Shown here piece after piece: positions 56,301 through 64,000 of a stretch of DNA of 64,000 bases. Source of the stretch: Gluconacetobacter dulcium (lineage in GTDB: Bacteria; Pseudomonadota; Alphaproteobacteria; Acetobacterales; Acetobacteraceae); the NCBI RefSeq assembly GCF_014174165.1, contig NZ_JABEQN010000005.1:1-64000 (forward strand), written 5' to 3'. The stretch's first letter is position 1. Each line of letters begins with the position of its first letter. A program made the translations under genes and the position numbers. The notes beneath the pieces were generated by a model. It ran no database searches. It was not told the origin of the DNA and saw only the letters and a program-made list of their open reading frames with translations.

Positions 56301-57730
56301 CGATGCCCCCGCTGGTGCCGCCGGAAACCGATGCGGTCGAAGCCTATGTGCTGCCCGAGACCGTGGATCGCGACATGCCGCGCGCGCTGCTGGAATTTCA
56401 TTCGCCCAGCCTGGCGCTGATCGACCTGCCGCCCACCGCCTCGGCGCTCTATCTGGCATGGATCGTCTCGGCGCTGGCGATCATGGGGGTGATCGTGATG
56501 TCGGTCTTCCCGCTCGATCAGGTGGTGGCGGCGCAGGGGCGAATGGTTTCCACCGAGGCGACGCTGGTGATCCAGCCGCTGGAAACCGCGATCATCCGCA
56601 CCATCGACGTGCATGAGGGCGATTTCGTCCACAAGGGGCAGATCCTTGCCCGGCTGGACCCGACCCTGACCGGCGCGGATGTCGAGGATATGGGCCAGCA
56701 GGCCGGCGCCTATGCCGCCCAGGTCGCGCGCCTGACGGCCGAGGCCGAGGGCCGCGATTATGCACCCGATCCCAATGACCCGGCCGCGATGCAGGAGGCC
56801 GCCGCTTTCGCGCGGCGCCGGGCCGAACTGACCGCCCGCATCCAGAACTACGACAAGCAGATCGCCGGCGCGCGCAGCGACATGCAGGGCAACCTGGCCG
56901 ATGCCGCGATGTATGGTGCCCGCGCCCGCGTGGCGGACAGCGTGCTTGCCATGCGCCTGCGCCTGCAACGGGACCAGGTGGGCAGCCGCCTTTCCACGCT
57001 TTCGGCGCAGAACGACCTGATGGAGGTCGAGCGCGCCCAGATCGCCGCCCATCAGGCCGCCGACGGCGCCCGCGCGAAGCTGGAGGCCGTGACGGCCGAA
57101 CGCGATGGCTTCGTGCAGAACTGGAAAGCCACGATCTACGAGGATCTCGCGACCGCCCAGCACCATCTGGCCGATGCGCGCGACGAAGCCCGCAAGGCGG
57201 GGCTGCGGCACAGCATGATGGTGATGCGCGCCGACCGCGACGCGGTGGTGCTGAGCATCGCCGCCCTGTCCGTGGGCTCGGTCATGCAGTCGGGCACGCA
57301 GTTGATGACGCTGGTGCCGGTCGATAGCGGGCTGGAGGTCGAAGCGGCGATCCGGGGGTCCGATGTCGGCTTCATCCGGCCGGGGGATCATGTGCTGCTG
57401 AAATTCGCGACCTTTCCCTACACCCAGTATGGCGGGGCCGAAGGCACGGTGCGCGTGATCAGCGCGGATTCCTTCTCCGCCGGAGAAAGCGGGCGGGGCG
57501 CCCCAGGTTCGCCGGCCCCCGCGCAGTCGGCCGATGTCGGCGGGATGGATGCCTTCTACCGTGCGCGGGTGCGGGTCGATCGTTACACGCTGCATGGCGT
57601 GCCGCCATTCTTCCACCCCCAGCCCGGCATGCCGGTCGAAGCCGATATCCATGTCGGCCGTCGCACCATCATGCAGTATCTGATGAATCACCTGGTGCCG
57701 GCGCTAACCGATGGCATGCGCGAACCATAA
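56297..57730 (+). CDS. HlyD-family membrane fusion protein
   Basis: The 477-residue adaptor links the ABC exporter to a TolC-like outer-membrane channel. It has a short cytosolic start, one membrane helix (ALYLAWIVSALAIMGVIVMS, about 51-71), a periplasmic lipoyl-like half (STEATLVIQPLETAIIRTID), a long coiled coil (about 140-290), and the second half GTQLMTLVPVDSGLEVEAAI with the family's adaptor signature. The TolC partner is not here. Two hairpins follow, ending the transcript. Confidence 0.93.
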   Translation: MTMPPLVPPETDAVEAYVLPETVDRDMPRALLEFHSPSLALIDLPPTASALYLAWIVSALAIMGVIVMSVFPLDQVVAAQGRMVSTEATLVIQPLETAIIRTIDVHEGDFVHKGQILARLDPTLTGADVEDMGQQAGAYAAQVARLTAEAEGRDYAPDPNDPAAMQEAAAFARRRAELTARIQNYDKQIAGARSDMQGNLADAAMYGARARVADSVLAMRLRLQRDQVGSRLSTLSAQNDLMEVERAQIAAHQAADGARAKLEAVTAERDGFVQNWKATIYEDLATAQHHLADARDEARKAGLRHSMMVMRADRDAVVLSIAALSVGSVMQSGTQLMTLVPVDSGLEVEAAIRGSDVGFIRPGDHVLLKFATFPYTQYGGAEGTVRVISADSFSAGESGRGAPGSPAPAQSADVGGMDAFYRARVRVDRYTLHGVPPFFHPQPGMPVEADIHVGRRTIMQYLMNHLVPALTDGMREP

Positions 57731-57785
57731 TTTCGGCCCGCAAACGCGGATGGCCGGCAATCCCACCCGCCCCCTGACCGGGTTT

Positions 57786-57829
57786 CCAAAGGGCGACTGC
57801 CCTTTGGTGGGTCAAGGGCAAAGCCCTTG
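57786..57829 (+). repeat. GC-rich double hairpin, copy C
   Basis: Hairpins 57786-57807 (9-bp arms, loop GACT as in copy A) and 57813-57829 (7-bp arms, triloop AAA), joined by TGGGT. It lies past the HlyD gene and ends before the Sel1-repeat gene, so it probably terminates the exporter transcript. It overlaps a TTG (57827) that could be read as the Sel1 gene start, which argues for a later start. Confidence 0.75.
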
Positions 57830-57859
57830 TCAGGCCATGCGCCCGATCCGGTGCGCCAA

Positions 57860-59623
57860 ATGAGGCGGGTTCTTTCCGCTTTGGGCGCGCGGTTTTCGCC
57901 GCGGGCGCGCCTGGCGCATGCCTTGCGGCTGATCGAGGACGGGGATGTGGTGGCCGGGGTGGCGCTGTTGGGCAGCGTGGCCGAGGCCGGGGTGCCGGAG
58001 GCGCAGTTTCGGGTAGGCCGGGCTTATCTGGATGGCACCGGCGTGCCGCCCAGCCTGGTGGAGGGCGCGCGCTGGATGCGGCGCGCGGCCGAGGCCGGAT
58101 GGGTCGAGGCCCGGATGGTGCTGGGCACGCTGTATCTGTTCGGCCTGCCGCGCGAAGGCGCGGCGGACGAGGGCGTGCGTCTGGTGGCCGAGACGCCGGC
58201 CGATCGGGTGCCCGATCCGGCCTCCGCCGCCCGCTGGGCCTTGCTGGCGGCGGAGGCCGGATCGCCCGATGCGCAGGCGTTGTACGGCTATATTCTCGCC
58301 GACGGGCCGGCCGACATGCGCGATGTGGTGGCGGCGGAGGGCTGGTTTTCCCGCGCGGCCGCCGCCGGTTGCCCGCAGGGTTATCTGGGGCTCGGGCTGG
58401 TGTGGATGCGCGCGGCGCGCGACGAGGCCGGGCATGCGCGGGCGGCGGAAGCCCTGCGCGTGGCGGCCGAGGCCGGGCTGGGGTCGGCGCAGTTCATGCT
58501 GGGGGCGCTCACCGAACGGGGGCAGGGCGTGGCGCGGGATATCGCGGCGGCCACCGCGCTGTATGGCCGCGCGGCCGAGGCCGGGGTGCGCGCGGCCCAG
58601 GCGCGGTTCGGTCTGGCCCTGCTGGAGGGGCGGGGCTGCACGCGCGATGCGGCGCGGGCGGAAAGCTGGCTGCGTCGCGCCGCCCTGGCCGGCGATCGCG
58701 AGGCGGCATCGCTGCTGGGTGATCTGTACGCCTGCGGCGGCGACCTGCCGCCGAATTATATCGAGGCCGCGCTGTGGTATCGGCGCGCCGCCTCGGAGGG
58801 CCACGGGGCGGCCTGGCGGGCGCTGGGCATGCTGGCCCTGACGGGGGCCGGCCAGTCCCGTGACGTGACCGAGGCCGCGCGCTGCTTTCGTCAGGCGGCG
58901 GCCCTGGGTGACGGGCGGGCGGGCGCCGATCTGGGCAATCTGCTGCTGGACCAGGATGTGTCGGAGGAGGACCGGCGCGACCTCGGGCGGTATTTCGCCC
59001 ATGCGGCCGAGGCCGGAGACCCGGTCGCGGCCTTCAATTTCAGCATCTGCCTAACCCACGGGTTGGGGATGGCGCGAGATGAACAGGCGGCGGCGGCCTG
59101 GATGCTGCGTGCCGCCGACGGGGTGGTGAATGCACAATACTGGTATGGCCGCATGCTGCTGGAAGGGCGCGGCTGCGCGCCCGATCTCGCGGCGGGGCGG
59201 GGCTGGATCGCGCGCGCGGCCGAAGCCGGCATGGCCGATGCCCAGGTGGCGCTGGCGCAATTGATGCTGACCGGCCGTGGTGGGCCGCGCGACCATGCGG
59301 CGGCGGCGGCGCTCTATCGGACGGCGGCCGAACAGGGGCAGGTCGATGCCATGTTCTCGCTGGGGGCGCTGCTGGGTGGCGGCCACGATGTGCCGGCGGA
59401 CCGGGCGCAGGCCCAGCACTGGTTCCGCATGGCCGCAGAACGCGGCAACGCGCTGGGTCAGTTGATGCTGGGCCGCTATCTGCTGCGCGGACTGGCCGGC
59501 ATGAGCGACCCGGCGGAAGCCCGGTTGTGGCTGGAACGCGCCGCCGCGCAGGGCGTGCCCGATGCGGCGACCGAACTGGTCCGGCTGGGGGCAGGGCCGG
59601 CGGCCGGCGCCGGGGCGGGCTGA
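57860..59623 (+). CDS. Sel1-repeat (SLR/TPR-like) protein
   Basis: A 587-residue protein made almost wholly of about 13 Sel1-like repeats of some 36 residues, for example AEAGVPEAQFRVGRAYLDGT, AEAGLGSAQFMLGALTERGQ and AAEQGQVDAMFSLGALLGGG. SLR proteins scaffold protein complexes. No signal peptide was found, so it is probably cytosolic. ATG 57860 was chosen since an earlier TTG (57827) lies within a terminator hairpin; GTG 57851 is also possible. Four bases separate its stop from the giant glycosyltransferase gene, so the two may act together. Confidence 0.82.
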   Translation: MRRVLSALGARFSPRARLAHALRLIEDGDVVAGVALLGSVAEAGVPEAQFRVGRAYLDGTGVPPSLVEGARWMRRAAEAGWVEARMVLGTLYLFGLPREGAADEGVRLVAETPADRVPDPASAARWALLAAEAGSPDAQALYGYILADGPADMRDVVAAEGWFSRAAAAGCPQGYLGLGLVWMRAARDEAGHARAAEALRVAAEAGLGSAQFMLGALTERGQGVARDIAAATALYGRAAEAGVRAAQARFGLALLEGRGCTRDAARAESWLRRAALAGDREAASLLGDLYACGGDLPPNYIEAALWYRRAASEGHGAAWRALGMLALTGAGQSRDVTEAARCFRQAAALGDGRAGADLGNLLLDQDVSEEDRRDLGRYFAHAAEAGDPVAAFNFSICLTHGLGMARDEQAAAAWMLRAADGVVNAQYWYGRMLLEGRGCAPDLAAGRGWIARAAEAGMADAQVALAQLMLTGRGGPRDHAAAAALYRTAAEQGQVDAMFSLGALLGGGHDVPADRAQAQHWFRMAAERGNALGQLMLGRYLLRGLAGMSDPAEARLWLERAAAQGVPDAATELVRLGAGPAAGAGAG

Positions 59624-59626
59624 GGG

Positions 59627-62600
59627 GTGGCGGAGCACATGGTGCCGCCCGCGCGTGGGCGGACATCGCCGGAGGGTCGCGCGGCATGGCAGGTCTGGGC
59701 CGATGCGCAGGCCCAGTCGGCCTTTCGCCAGGCACGGGCCTGCGAGGAAACGGGCGACGCCGGGAGCGCGCGAGCCTGGTACGAGCGCGCCCATCGTCTG
59801 GCGCCGGAGAGCGTCGTGGTGGCCTTTCCGCTGGCGATGGCGCGGCTGCGCGACGGCGATGCCGGGGGGGCCGCGCATATACTGCGCGCGCTGACCGCGC
59901 GTTTCGATTTCCGCGAGGCCTGGGTCGCCCTGGCCGCCGCCCTGCTGATGGCGGGCGAGGATACGGCCGCGATCGCCGCCGGGCAGCACGCCCTGTCCCG
60001 CCACGCGCCGCCCGGCGACATGGGGGCGTTGTTCGCACGGCTGGCGGCATTGGCCGGGCGGCCGGGCTGGTGCGGGCTTTCGGTGTCGGGACGGTTGTTT
60101 CTGGGCGCGTCGGCGGTGACGGTACTGATCGACGGGCGGCCGGTCTCCGGCGTGGCGGACGGCATGAAGCTGCCTGTGCGGTGGCGTCGGGCGCGGCAGG
60201 TGGTGGTTCTGGGCGGCGGCGTGCCGCTTCTTGGCAGTCCGCTGGAGCCGGCGGCGCTGCAACGGATCGACGGGCTGGTGGAGGCCGGACCGGACGGCCT
60301 GTCGGGCTGGGCCTGGCATCCGTCGGACCCGGATCAGGCGCCGGCCCTGCATATCCGCGACGCGCGGGGGCGCATGATCCGGCGCCTCGTGGCCGCCGAG
60401 CCCGCGCCGGAGGCGGACAGCCTTCTGCCCCTTGCCCGGCCGCGCCGCTTTGCCGTGGCGGCGGCGGATCTGCCGCCCGGCCCGCTGCATGTGGAAGGGC
60501 CGGATGGCAGCGATCTGGCGGGCAGCCCGCTGGCGGCGCATCCCGTGGTGTCGCCCGGCGATGAGGGGGCTGTCTGCCCCCCGCCCGCGGTGCCGCCATG
60601 CCGGGCCGGACTCGCCATCGTCATTCCGGTGCATGGCGACCGTGCCGGCACGCTGGCATGTCTGGACTCGGTGCGGGCCAGTGTGGGGGACGCGGTGCCG
60701 GTGTTCGTGGTGGACGACGCGACGCCGGACCCGGCTCTGGCGGCGGAACTGGATAGGCGGGCGCAGGCGGGTGCCATCCGCCTGATCCGTCACGCACGTC
60801 GCCTGGGCTTTCCGCAATCGGCCAATGACGGCATGCGCGCGGCGGCGGGACAGGATGTGGTGCTGCTGAACAGCGACACGCTGGTTGCCGGGGGCTGGCT
60901 GGCGGAACTGGCCGACATTGCCTATGGCGCGGCGCATATCGGCACCGTCACGCCGCTGTCGAACCATGCCAGCCTTTTTTCCTGGCCCGGCCCCGATGCG
61001 CTGCCCGACGACGCGCCGGCGCCGATGCCCGATCTGGAAACGGTGCGGCGCCTGATGGCGGCGGCACGGGCGGCCAATGGCGGGCAGGCGGTCGAAGTGC
61101 CGACCGGCCATGGATTCTGCCTGTTCATCCGCCACGATTGCCTGGCCGCCGCTGGCCCGTTCCGCGCCGACCTCTTCGCGCAGGGCTATGGCGAGGAGAA
61201 TGCGTTCTGCCGCCGCGTCGCCGAGGCGGGCTGGCGGCATGTCGCGGCCACGGGGGTCTTTGTCGGCCATGCGGGGAGTGCCTCCTTCGGCGCCGCCGGC
61301 CCGGCGTTGCTGCGGCGCAATCTGGCGATCCTGGACCAGCTGTATCCCGGCTATGGCGCACTGGTTGAAGCCCATGCCGTCGTCGATCCGCTGTTCGCTT
61401 CCCGGCGGCGGCTGGCCCTGGTGTGCTGGCAGCGTGGAGGGGCCGGCTGGCGCCACGCGGTGTTGCTGGTCACGCACGATCAGGGTGGCGGTGTGGAACA
61501 GGTGGTGCGGGACCGCGCCCGGATGTGGCGTGCCCAGGGCACGCGGCCGGTGCTGCTGCGGCCCACGCCCGACGGATGCCGGTTGGAGGATGGGGCGGGC
61601 GACGCATGGTCCGCCATGCCACGCTTTCGCCTGCCGGAGGACTGGGACCTGCTGCTGGCGGTACTGCGCGCGTCGGGTGTGGAGCGTGTGGAATGGCACC
61701 ACGGGCTGGGGCACGAGATCGACGCGCCGACGCTGGCGGCCGGGCTGGGTGTACCCTACGCGGTGTATGTTCATGATTATGTCTGGCTCTGCCCCCGCGT
61801 CGCGCTGGTGGATGCGTCCGGCCGCTATTGTGGGGGGCCGGAGCCGGAGGGATGCGCTGCCTGCCTGCGCGCAGGGGGCAGCCTGCTGAAGGGCGCCGGC
61901 CCGGTGCCCGTACGCCTGTCGGCCTATCGCGCCCGGTCGGAAGCCGTGCTGCGCGGGGCAGGGGAGGTTCTCGTGCCCTCCGATGACACGGCCGGGCGCA
62001 TGCAGCGGGCCTTTCCCGGTCTTGCCATCGGCGTGGCCGCGCTGGCGGATGACCGGGTGCTGGCGCCGCCGGCGGCGCGGGCGCGGGTTCCGGGGCAGCG
62101 GATACGGGTGGCGGTTCCCGGCGCGATCGGCGTCGAAAAAGGGTACCGCGTGCTTCTGGCGGCGGCGCAGGACGCCGCGACGCGGGCGCTGGACCTGGAA
62201 TTTATCGTGGTGGGGCATACGCCGGACGATGACGCGCTGATGGCCACCGGCCGGGTGTTCGTCACCGGCCCCTATGAGGAAAGCGACGGCACCGCGCTGC
62301 TGGCGGCGCAGCGGGCGGACCTGGCCTTCCTGCCGTCGATCTGGCCCGAAACCTGGTGTTTCGCGCTGGGGCTGGCGTGGCGGGCGGGGCTGCGGGCGGT
62401 GGTTTTCGACCTGGGGGCCATGGCCGAGCGCGTGCGGCGCGCCGGCTGGGGGGCGGTGTTGCCGCCCGACCTGCCCATTCACGAATTGAATACGTTTTTC
62501 CTGTCTTATGGGCAGATCGGGGCGGCTACCGCGCGCCGCCAGGAGAAAAGGGAGATCGCGACCGTGCACCCAGTCGACCGCCTGCCGGCGCACCATGCCG

Positions 62601-62638
62601 CGCCTTGTTCCACCGCCCCTAGACGGAAGGCTCGCTGA
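59627..62638 (+). CDS. Large bifunctional glycosyltransferase (TPR + GT2 + GT4)
   Basis: A 1003-residue protein. Residues 1-130 are TPR-like (ARAWYERAHRLAPESVVVAF). A small domain about 205-250 has AGPDGLSGWAWHPSDPDQAP, often seen in large glycosyltransferases. A GT2 module (about 328-600) starts LAIVIPVHGDRAGTLACLDS and has VVLLNSDTLVAGGWLAELAD and GYGEENAFCRRV. A GT4 module (about 610-940) has VLLVTHDQGGGVEQVVRDRA, GAIGVEKGYRVLLAAAQDAA, and FLPSIWPETWCFALGLAWRA. It likely adds two different sugars. GTG 59627 is used; ATG 59639 is possible. The stop overlaps the next start by one base. Confidence 0.85.
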   Translation: MAEHMVPPARGRTSPEGRAAWQVWADAQAQSAFRQARACEETGDAGSARAWYERAHRLAPESVVVAFPLAMARLRDGDAGGAAHILRALTARFDFREAWVALAAALLMAGEDTAAIAAGQHALSRHAPPGDMGALFARLAALAGRPGWCGLSVSGRLFLGASAVTVLIDGRPVSGVADGMKLPVRWRRARQVVVLGGGVPLLGSPLEPAALQRIDGLVEAGPDGLSGWAWHPSDPDQAPALHIRDARGRMIRRLVAAEPAPEADSLLPLARPRRFAVAAADLPPGPLHVEGPDGSDLAGSPLAAHPVVSPGDEGAVCPPPAVPPCRAGLAIVIPVHGDRAGTLACLDSVRASVGDAVPVFVVDDATPDPALAAELDRRAQAGAIRLIRHARRLGFPQSANDGMRAAAGQDVVLLNSDTLVAGGWLAELADIAYGAAHIGTVTPLSNHASLFSWPGPDALPDDAPAPMPDLETVRRLMAAARAANGGQAVEVPTGHGFCLFIRHDCLAAAGPFRADLFAQGYGEENAFCRRVAEAGWRHVAATGVFVGHAGSASFGAAGPALLRRNLAILDQLYPGYGALVEAHAVVDPLFASRRRLALVCWQRGGAGWRHAVLLVTHDQGGGVEQVVRDRARMWRAQGTRPVLLRPTPDGCRLEDGAGDAWSAMPRFRLPEDWDLLLAVLRASGVERVEWHHGLGHEIDAPTLAAGLGVPYAVYVHDYVWLCPRVALVDASGRYCGGPEPEGCAACLRAGGSLLKGAGPVPVRLSAYRARSEAVLRGAGEVLVPSDDTAGRMQRAFPGLAIGVAALADDRVLAPPAARARVPGQRIRVAVPGAIGVEKGYRVLLAAAQDAATRALDLEFIVVGHTPDDDALMATGRVFVTGPYEESDGTALLAAQRADLAFLPSIWPETWCFALGLAWRAGLRAVVFDLGAMAERVRRAGWGAVLPPDLPIHELNTFFLSYGQIGAATARRQEKREIATVHPVDRLPAHHAAPCSTAPRRKAR

Positions 62639-63879
62639 TGCCCGACAGCATGACGATGGACAATCCGGGCCGGCTGACGGACCTGAAGGTCGCCGGCCGC
62701 CTGATGACGCTGGATGCGGGCCTCTATTGCATCTTCCACGCCGCCGGAAGCGAGGCGCCGACCGGTGCGGACCTGCCGGGCGTGCGGATCTCGCGCGCAC
62801 CGGGGCCGGGGGGGGCCGGGGTCGGAATCGCGACGTTCGATGACGAGGGCTGGCTTGGCGCGGCGCGCAACGCCGCACTGGTCCGCGTGCCGGGGGCGGC
62901 GGGGCAGATCCTGATCACCATCTATCACGACCCGGCCCGGATGGCCGAGACGCCGCGCCTTCAGGTGGTGCGTCTGGCCGATGCGGCGGCGGCCGGCCCG
63001 GCGCCTGCCATGGCCCCGCCGCAGCCCGGCGCCGTGCCGCCCTTTCCCGTGGCCCCGTCATCCACGCAGCCGAAGCTGGAACCCCAGGGCACAAAGGGCC
63101 CCGCCGGCGAACTGACGGCGCATATCCAGCGTCGCGGCGATGTGGCGGCTTCGCTGATGGACTGGATGGGCACGCCCGGCAGCCGGAACTGGATCGAGGG
63201 TTTCGCCATCGCGCCGGCCCAACTGATCACGACCGAGGATATCGAATATCAGGCGGTGCTGGGGCGGGGCTGGCTGTCGCCCTGGGCCTCGGGCGGCCAG
63301 TTCTGCGGCAGTCGCGGCATGGCGCTGCCGATCCTGGGCCTGCGCGTTCGGCTGAAGCCGCAGGCCGCCGGCCGGTATCATTGCCGTGTCTGGGCCAGTT
63401 TTACCGATGGCAGCCGGGTGGGGCCGGTGACGGATGGCGGGGTGGCCGAGGCCGAAAGCGCGGCGCCGCTGGAAGCCTTCCGCGTCGAGATCGTGCCCGT
63501 GGCGGTGGCCGAGCGCCCCGATGAAGGGGAGCGCGCGCTGTTGGCAGCGGCGACGGCGGTGGAGACGAAAGCCGGCCATCGCCCCTCGGCCCCCATGGAG
63601 CCCACCCGCCCCGTGACGGAAGCGCCGCCCCGGAAGCGCCGGGTCAAAACCGCTGGAACGGCGGCGGAAGCGCCCGCCGAGCCGGAACCGGTGAGGGAGG
63701 CCCCGGCCGCCCCCGCCCCGAAACGCCGGGGCAAGGCGACTGGACCCGTCCTGGAGGCCGCCGTGCCCGTCGAGTCCCTTCATCCGGGGCGGGGGCGCAA
63801 GGCGGCGGGGTCGCGCGTCGACCTGCTGAAGGCGCGCCGGCAGATGGTGGCGCGGCGCCGGTCCCGGCAGGAGACGTGA
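62638..63879 (+). CDS. Protein with ChW-like repeats and a basic Ala/Pro-rich tail
   Basis: A 413-residue product I cannot place in a named family. Residues about 175-280 read as two tandem units with the hydrophobic-W pattern: IEYQAVLGRGWLSPWASGGQ then GSRGMALPILGLRVRL, and YHCRVWASFTDGSRVGPVTD then EAFRVEIVPV. The N-terminal 90 residues form another domain, followed by a Pro/Ala linker. The C-terminal 120 residues are low-complexity, rich in Ala, Pro, Arg and Lys. No signal peptide is visible. Start overlaps the stop of the glycosyltransferase, so it belongs to that operon. Confidence 0.6.
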   Translation: MPDSMTMDNPGRLTDLKVAGRLMTLDAGLYCIFHAAGSEAPTGADLPGVRISRAPGPGGAGVGIATFDDEGWLGAARNAALVRVPGAAGQILITIYHDPARMAETPRLQVVRLADAAAAGPAPAMAPPQPGAVPPFPVAPSSTQPKLEPQGTKGPAGELTAHIQRRGDVAASLMDWMGTPGSRNWIEGFAIAPAQLITTEDIEYQAVLGRGWLSPWASGGQFCGSRGMALPILGLRVRLKPQAAGRYHCRVWASFTDGSRVGPVTDGGVAEAESAAPLEAFRVEIVPVAVAERPDEGERALLAAATAVETKAGHRPSAPMEPTRPVTEAPPRKRRVKTAGTAAEAPAEPEPVREAPAAPAPKRRGKATGPVLEAAVPVESLHPGRGRKAAGSRVDLLKARRQMVARRRSRQET

Positions 63880-63924
63880 GCAGGCCCGCGCCTGCTCCCA
63901 TGCGCCGGACCACGGGATGATGTC

Positions 63925-64000
63925 TTGAGATATCTGTTCGTTCATCAGAATTTTCCCGGACAGTTCCTGCATCTGCTGCGGCATCTGGGCCAGGACCCGG
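63925..64000 (+). CDS. Glycosyltransferase, N-terminal 25 codons (cut by window end)
   Basis: From TTG 63925 the first residues are (M)RYLFVHQNFPGQFLHLLRH, the highly characteristic opening of a family of GT4 glycosyltransferases that begin 'FVHQNFPGQF'. Forty-five bases separate it from the previous stop. The rest lies beyond the window. A TTG start is the only in-frame choice. Confidence 0.75.
   Translation, partial: MRYLFVHQNFPGQFLHLLRHLGQDP

Noticed and set aside
54063-57730. The exporter as a bacteriocin-processing (PCAT-type) transporter
   Set aside because: The N-terminal C39-like domain lacks the catalytic cysteine at its usual place and no small peptide with a double-Gly leader was found nearby.
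57827-57859. TTG start for the Sel1-repeat gene
   Set aside because: The TTG lies in the right arm of a terminator-like hairpin (57813-57829); a start after the hairpin is more plausible.
59051-62878. A 1275-codon open frame antisense to the Sel1 and glycosyltransferase genes
   Set aside because: It spans three plus-strand genes with clear domains and consists of low-complexity Arg/Pro/His/Gln-rich sequence.

Overview
This is high-GC DNA with the gene content of an acetic acid bacterium (Acetobacteraceae, Alphaproteobacteria), most likely near Gluconacetobacter or Komagataeibacter. The supporting signs are a full sucA-sucB-lpdA set and sdhCDAB (Gluconobacter lacks these), alphaproteobacterial MucR and Fur-type regulators, an OlsB-type ornithine-lipid acyltransferase, and an IS5/IS1031-like transposase remnant. 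The genus call is an inference from gene content. No rRNA, tRNA, CRISPR array or phage was seen.

Layout. 0-8.5 kb: a secreted beta-propeller gene on the minus strand, then a plus-strand run nfuA-like, rutE-like, tsaB, rimI, followed by a TusA-like gene, mucR, a Fur-family gene, olsB, lnt and an XRE regulator. 8.5-14.1 kb (minus): a phosphatase, sdhCDAB and asd. 14.4-18.2 kb: zwf, two small envelope proteins, a 2OG-Fe(II) oxygenase and an AhpD-like protein. 18.4-26.2 kb (plus): zapE, then sucA-sucB-lpdA with strong hairpins between the genes. 26.3-33 kb: yjdM, an internally deleted IS5-like element, purD and two tandem GT4 glycosyltransferases with a shared extra C-terminal domain. 33.3-41.6 kb: xseA, small envelope genes, an OmpH/Skp-like chaperone, ybaK, a degenerate SDR, purF, cvpA and a HisE-like protein. 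41.7-48.9 kb: metH, a flippase, and two overlapping genes of the CDP-glycerol glycerophosphotransferase type. 49-54 kb: a MocR-type regulator followed by a monooxygenase, a split Tm-1 pair, a nitroreductase-like protein and a CobW-like fragment. 54-64 kb: a type I secretion ABC/HlyD pair, a Sel1-repeat protein, a 1003-residue TPR-GT2-GT4 protein, a protein with ChW-like repeats, and the first codons of another glycosyltransferase.

How it fits together. Most of the window is core metabolism: oxidative TCA steps, purine and methionine synthesis, the pentose phosphate entry step, and envelope maintenance. Three islands (28.7-32.9, 45.3-48.9 and 57.8-64 kb) supply surface polysaccharide or glycoprotein machinery, and the last sits beside a type I exporter whose substrate is not in the window. 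The 49-54 kb cluster is the least explained. It looks like one transcription unit with its own regulator and contains, as two overlapping genes, the two halves of a protein that is fused in tomato (Tm-1).

Two families of intergenic repeats stand out. One is a GC-rich double hairpin found three times (8442, 15984 reversed, 57786). The other is an AT-rich pair of inverted hairpins found twice (35236 and 37450), sharing an identical 39-base segment.
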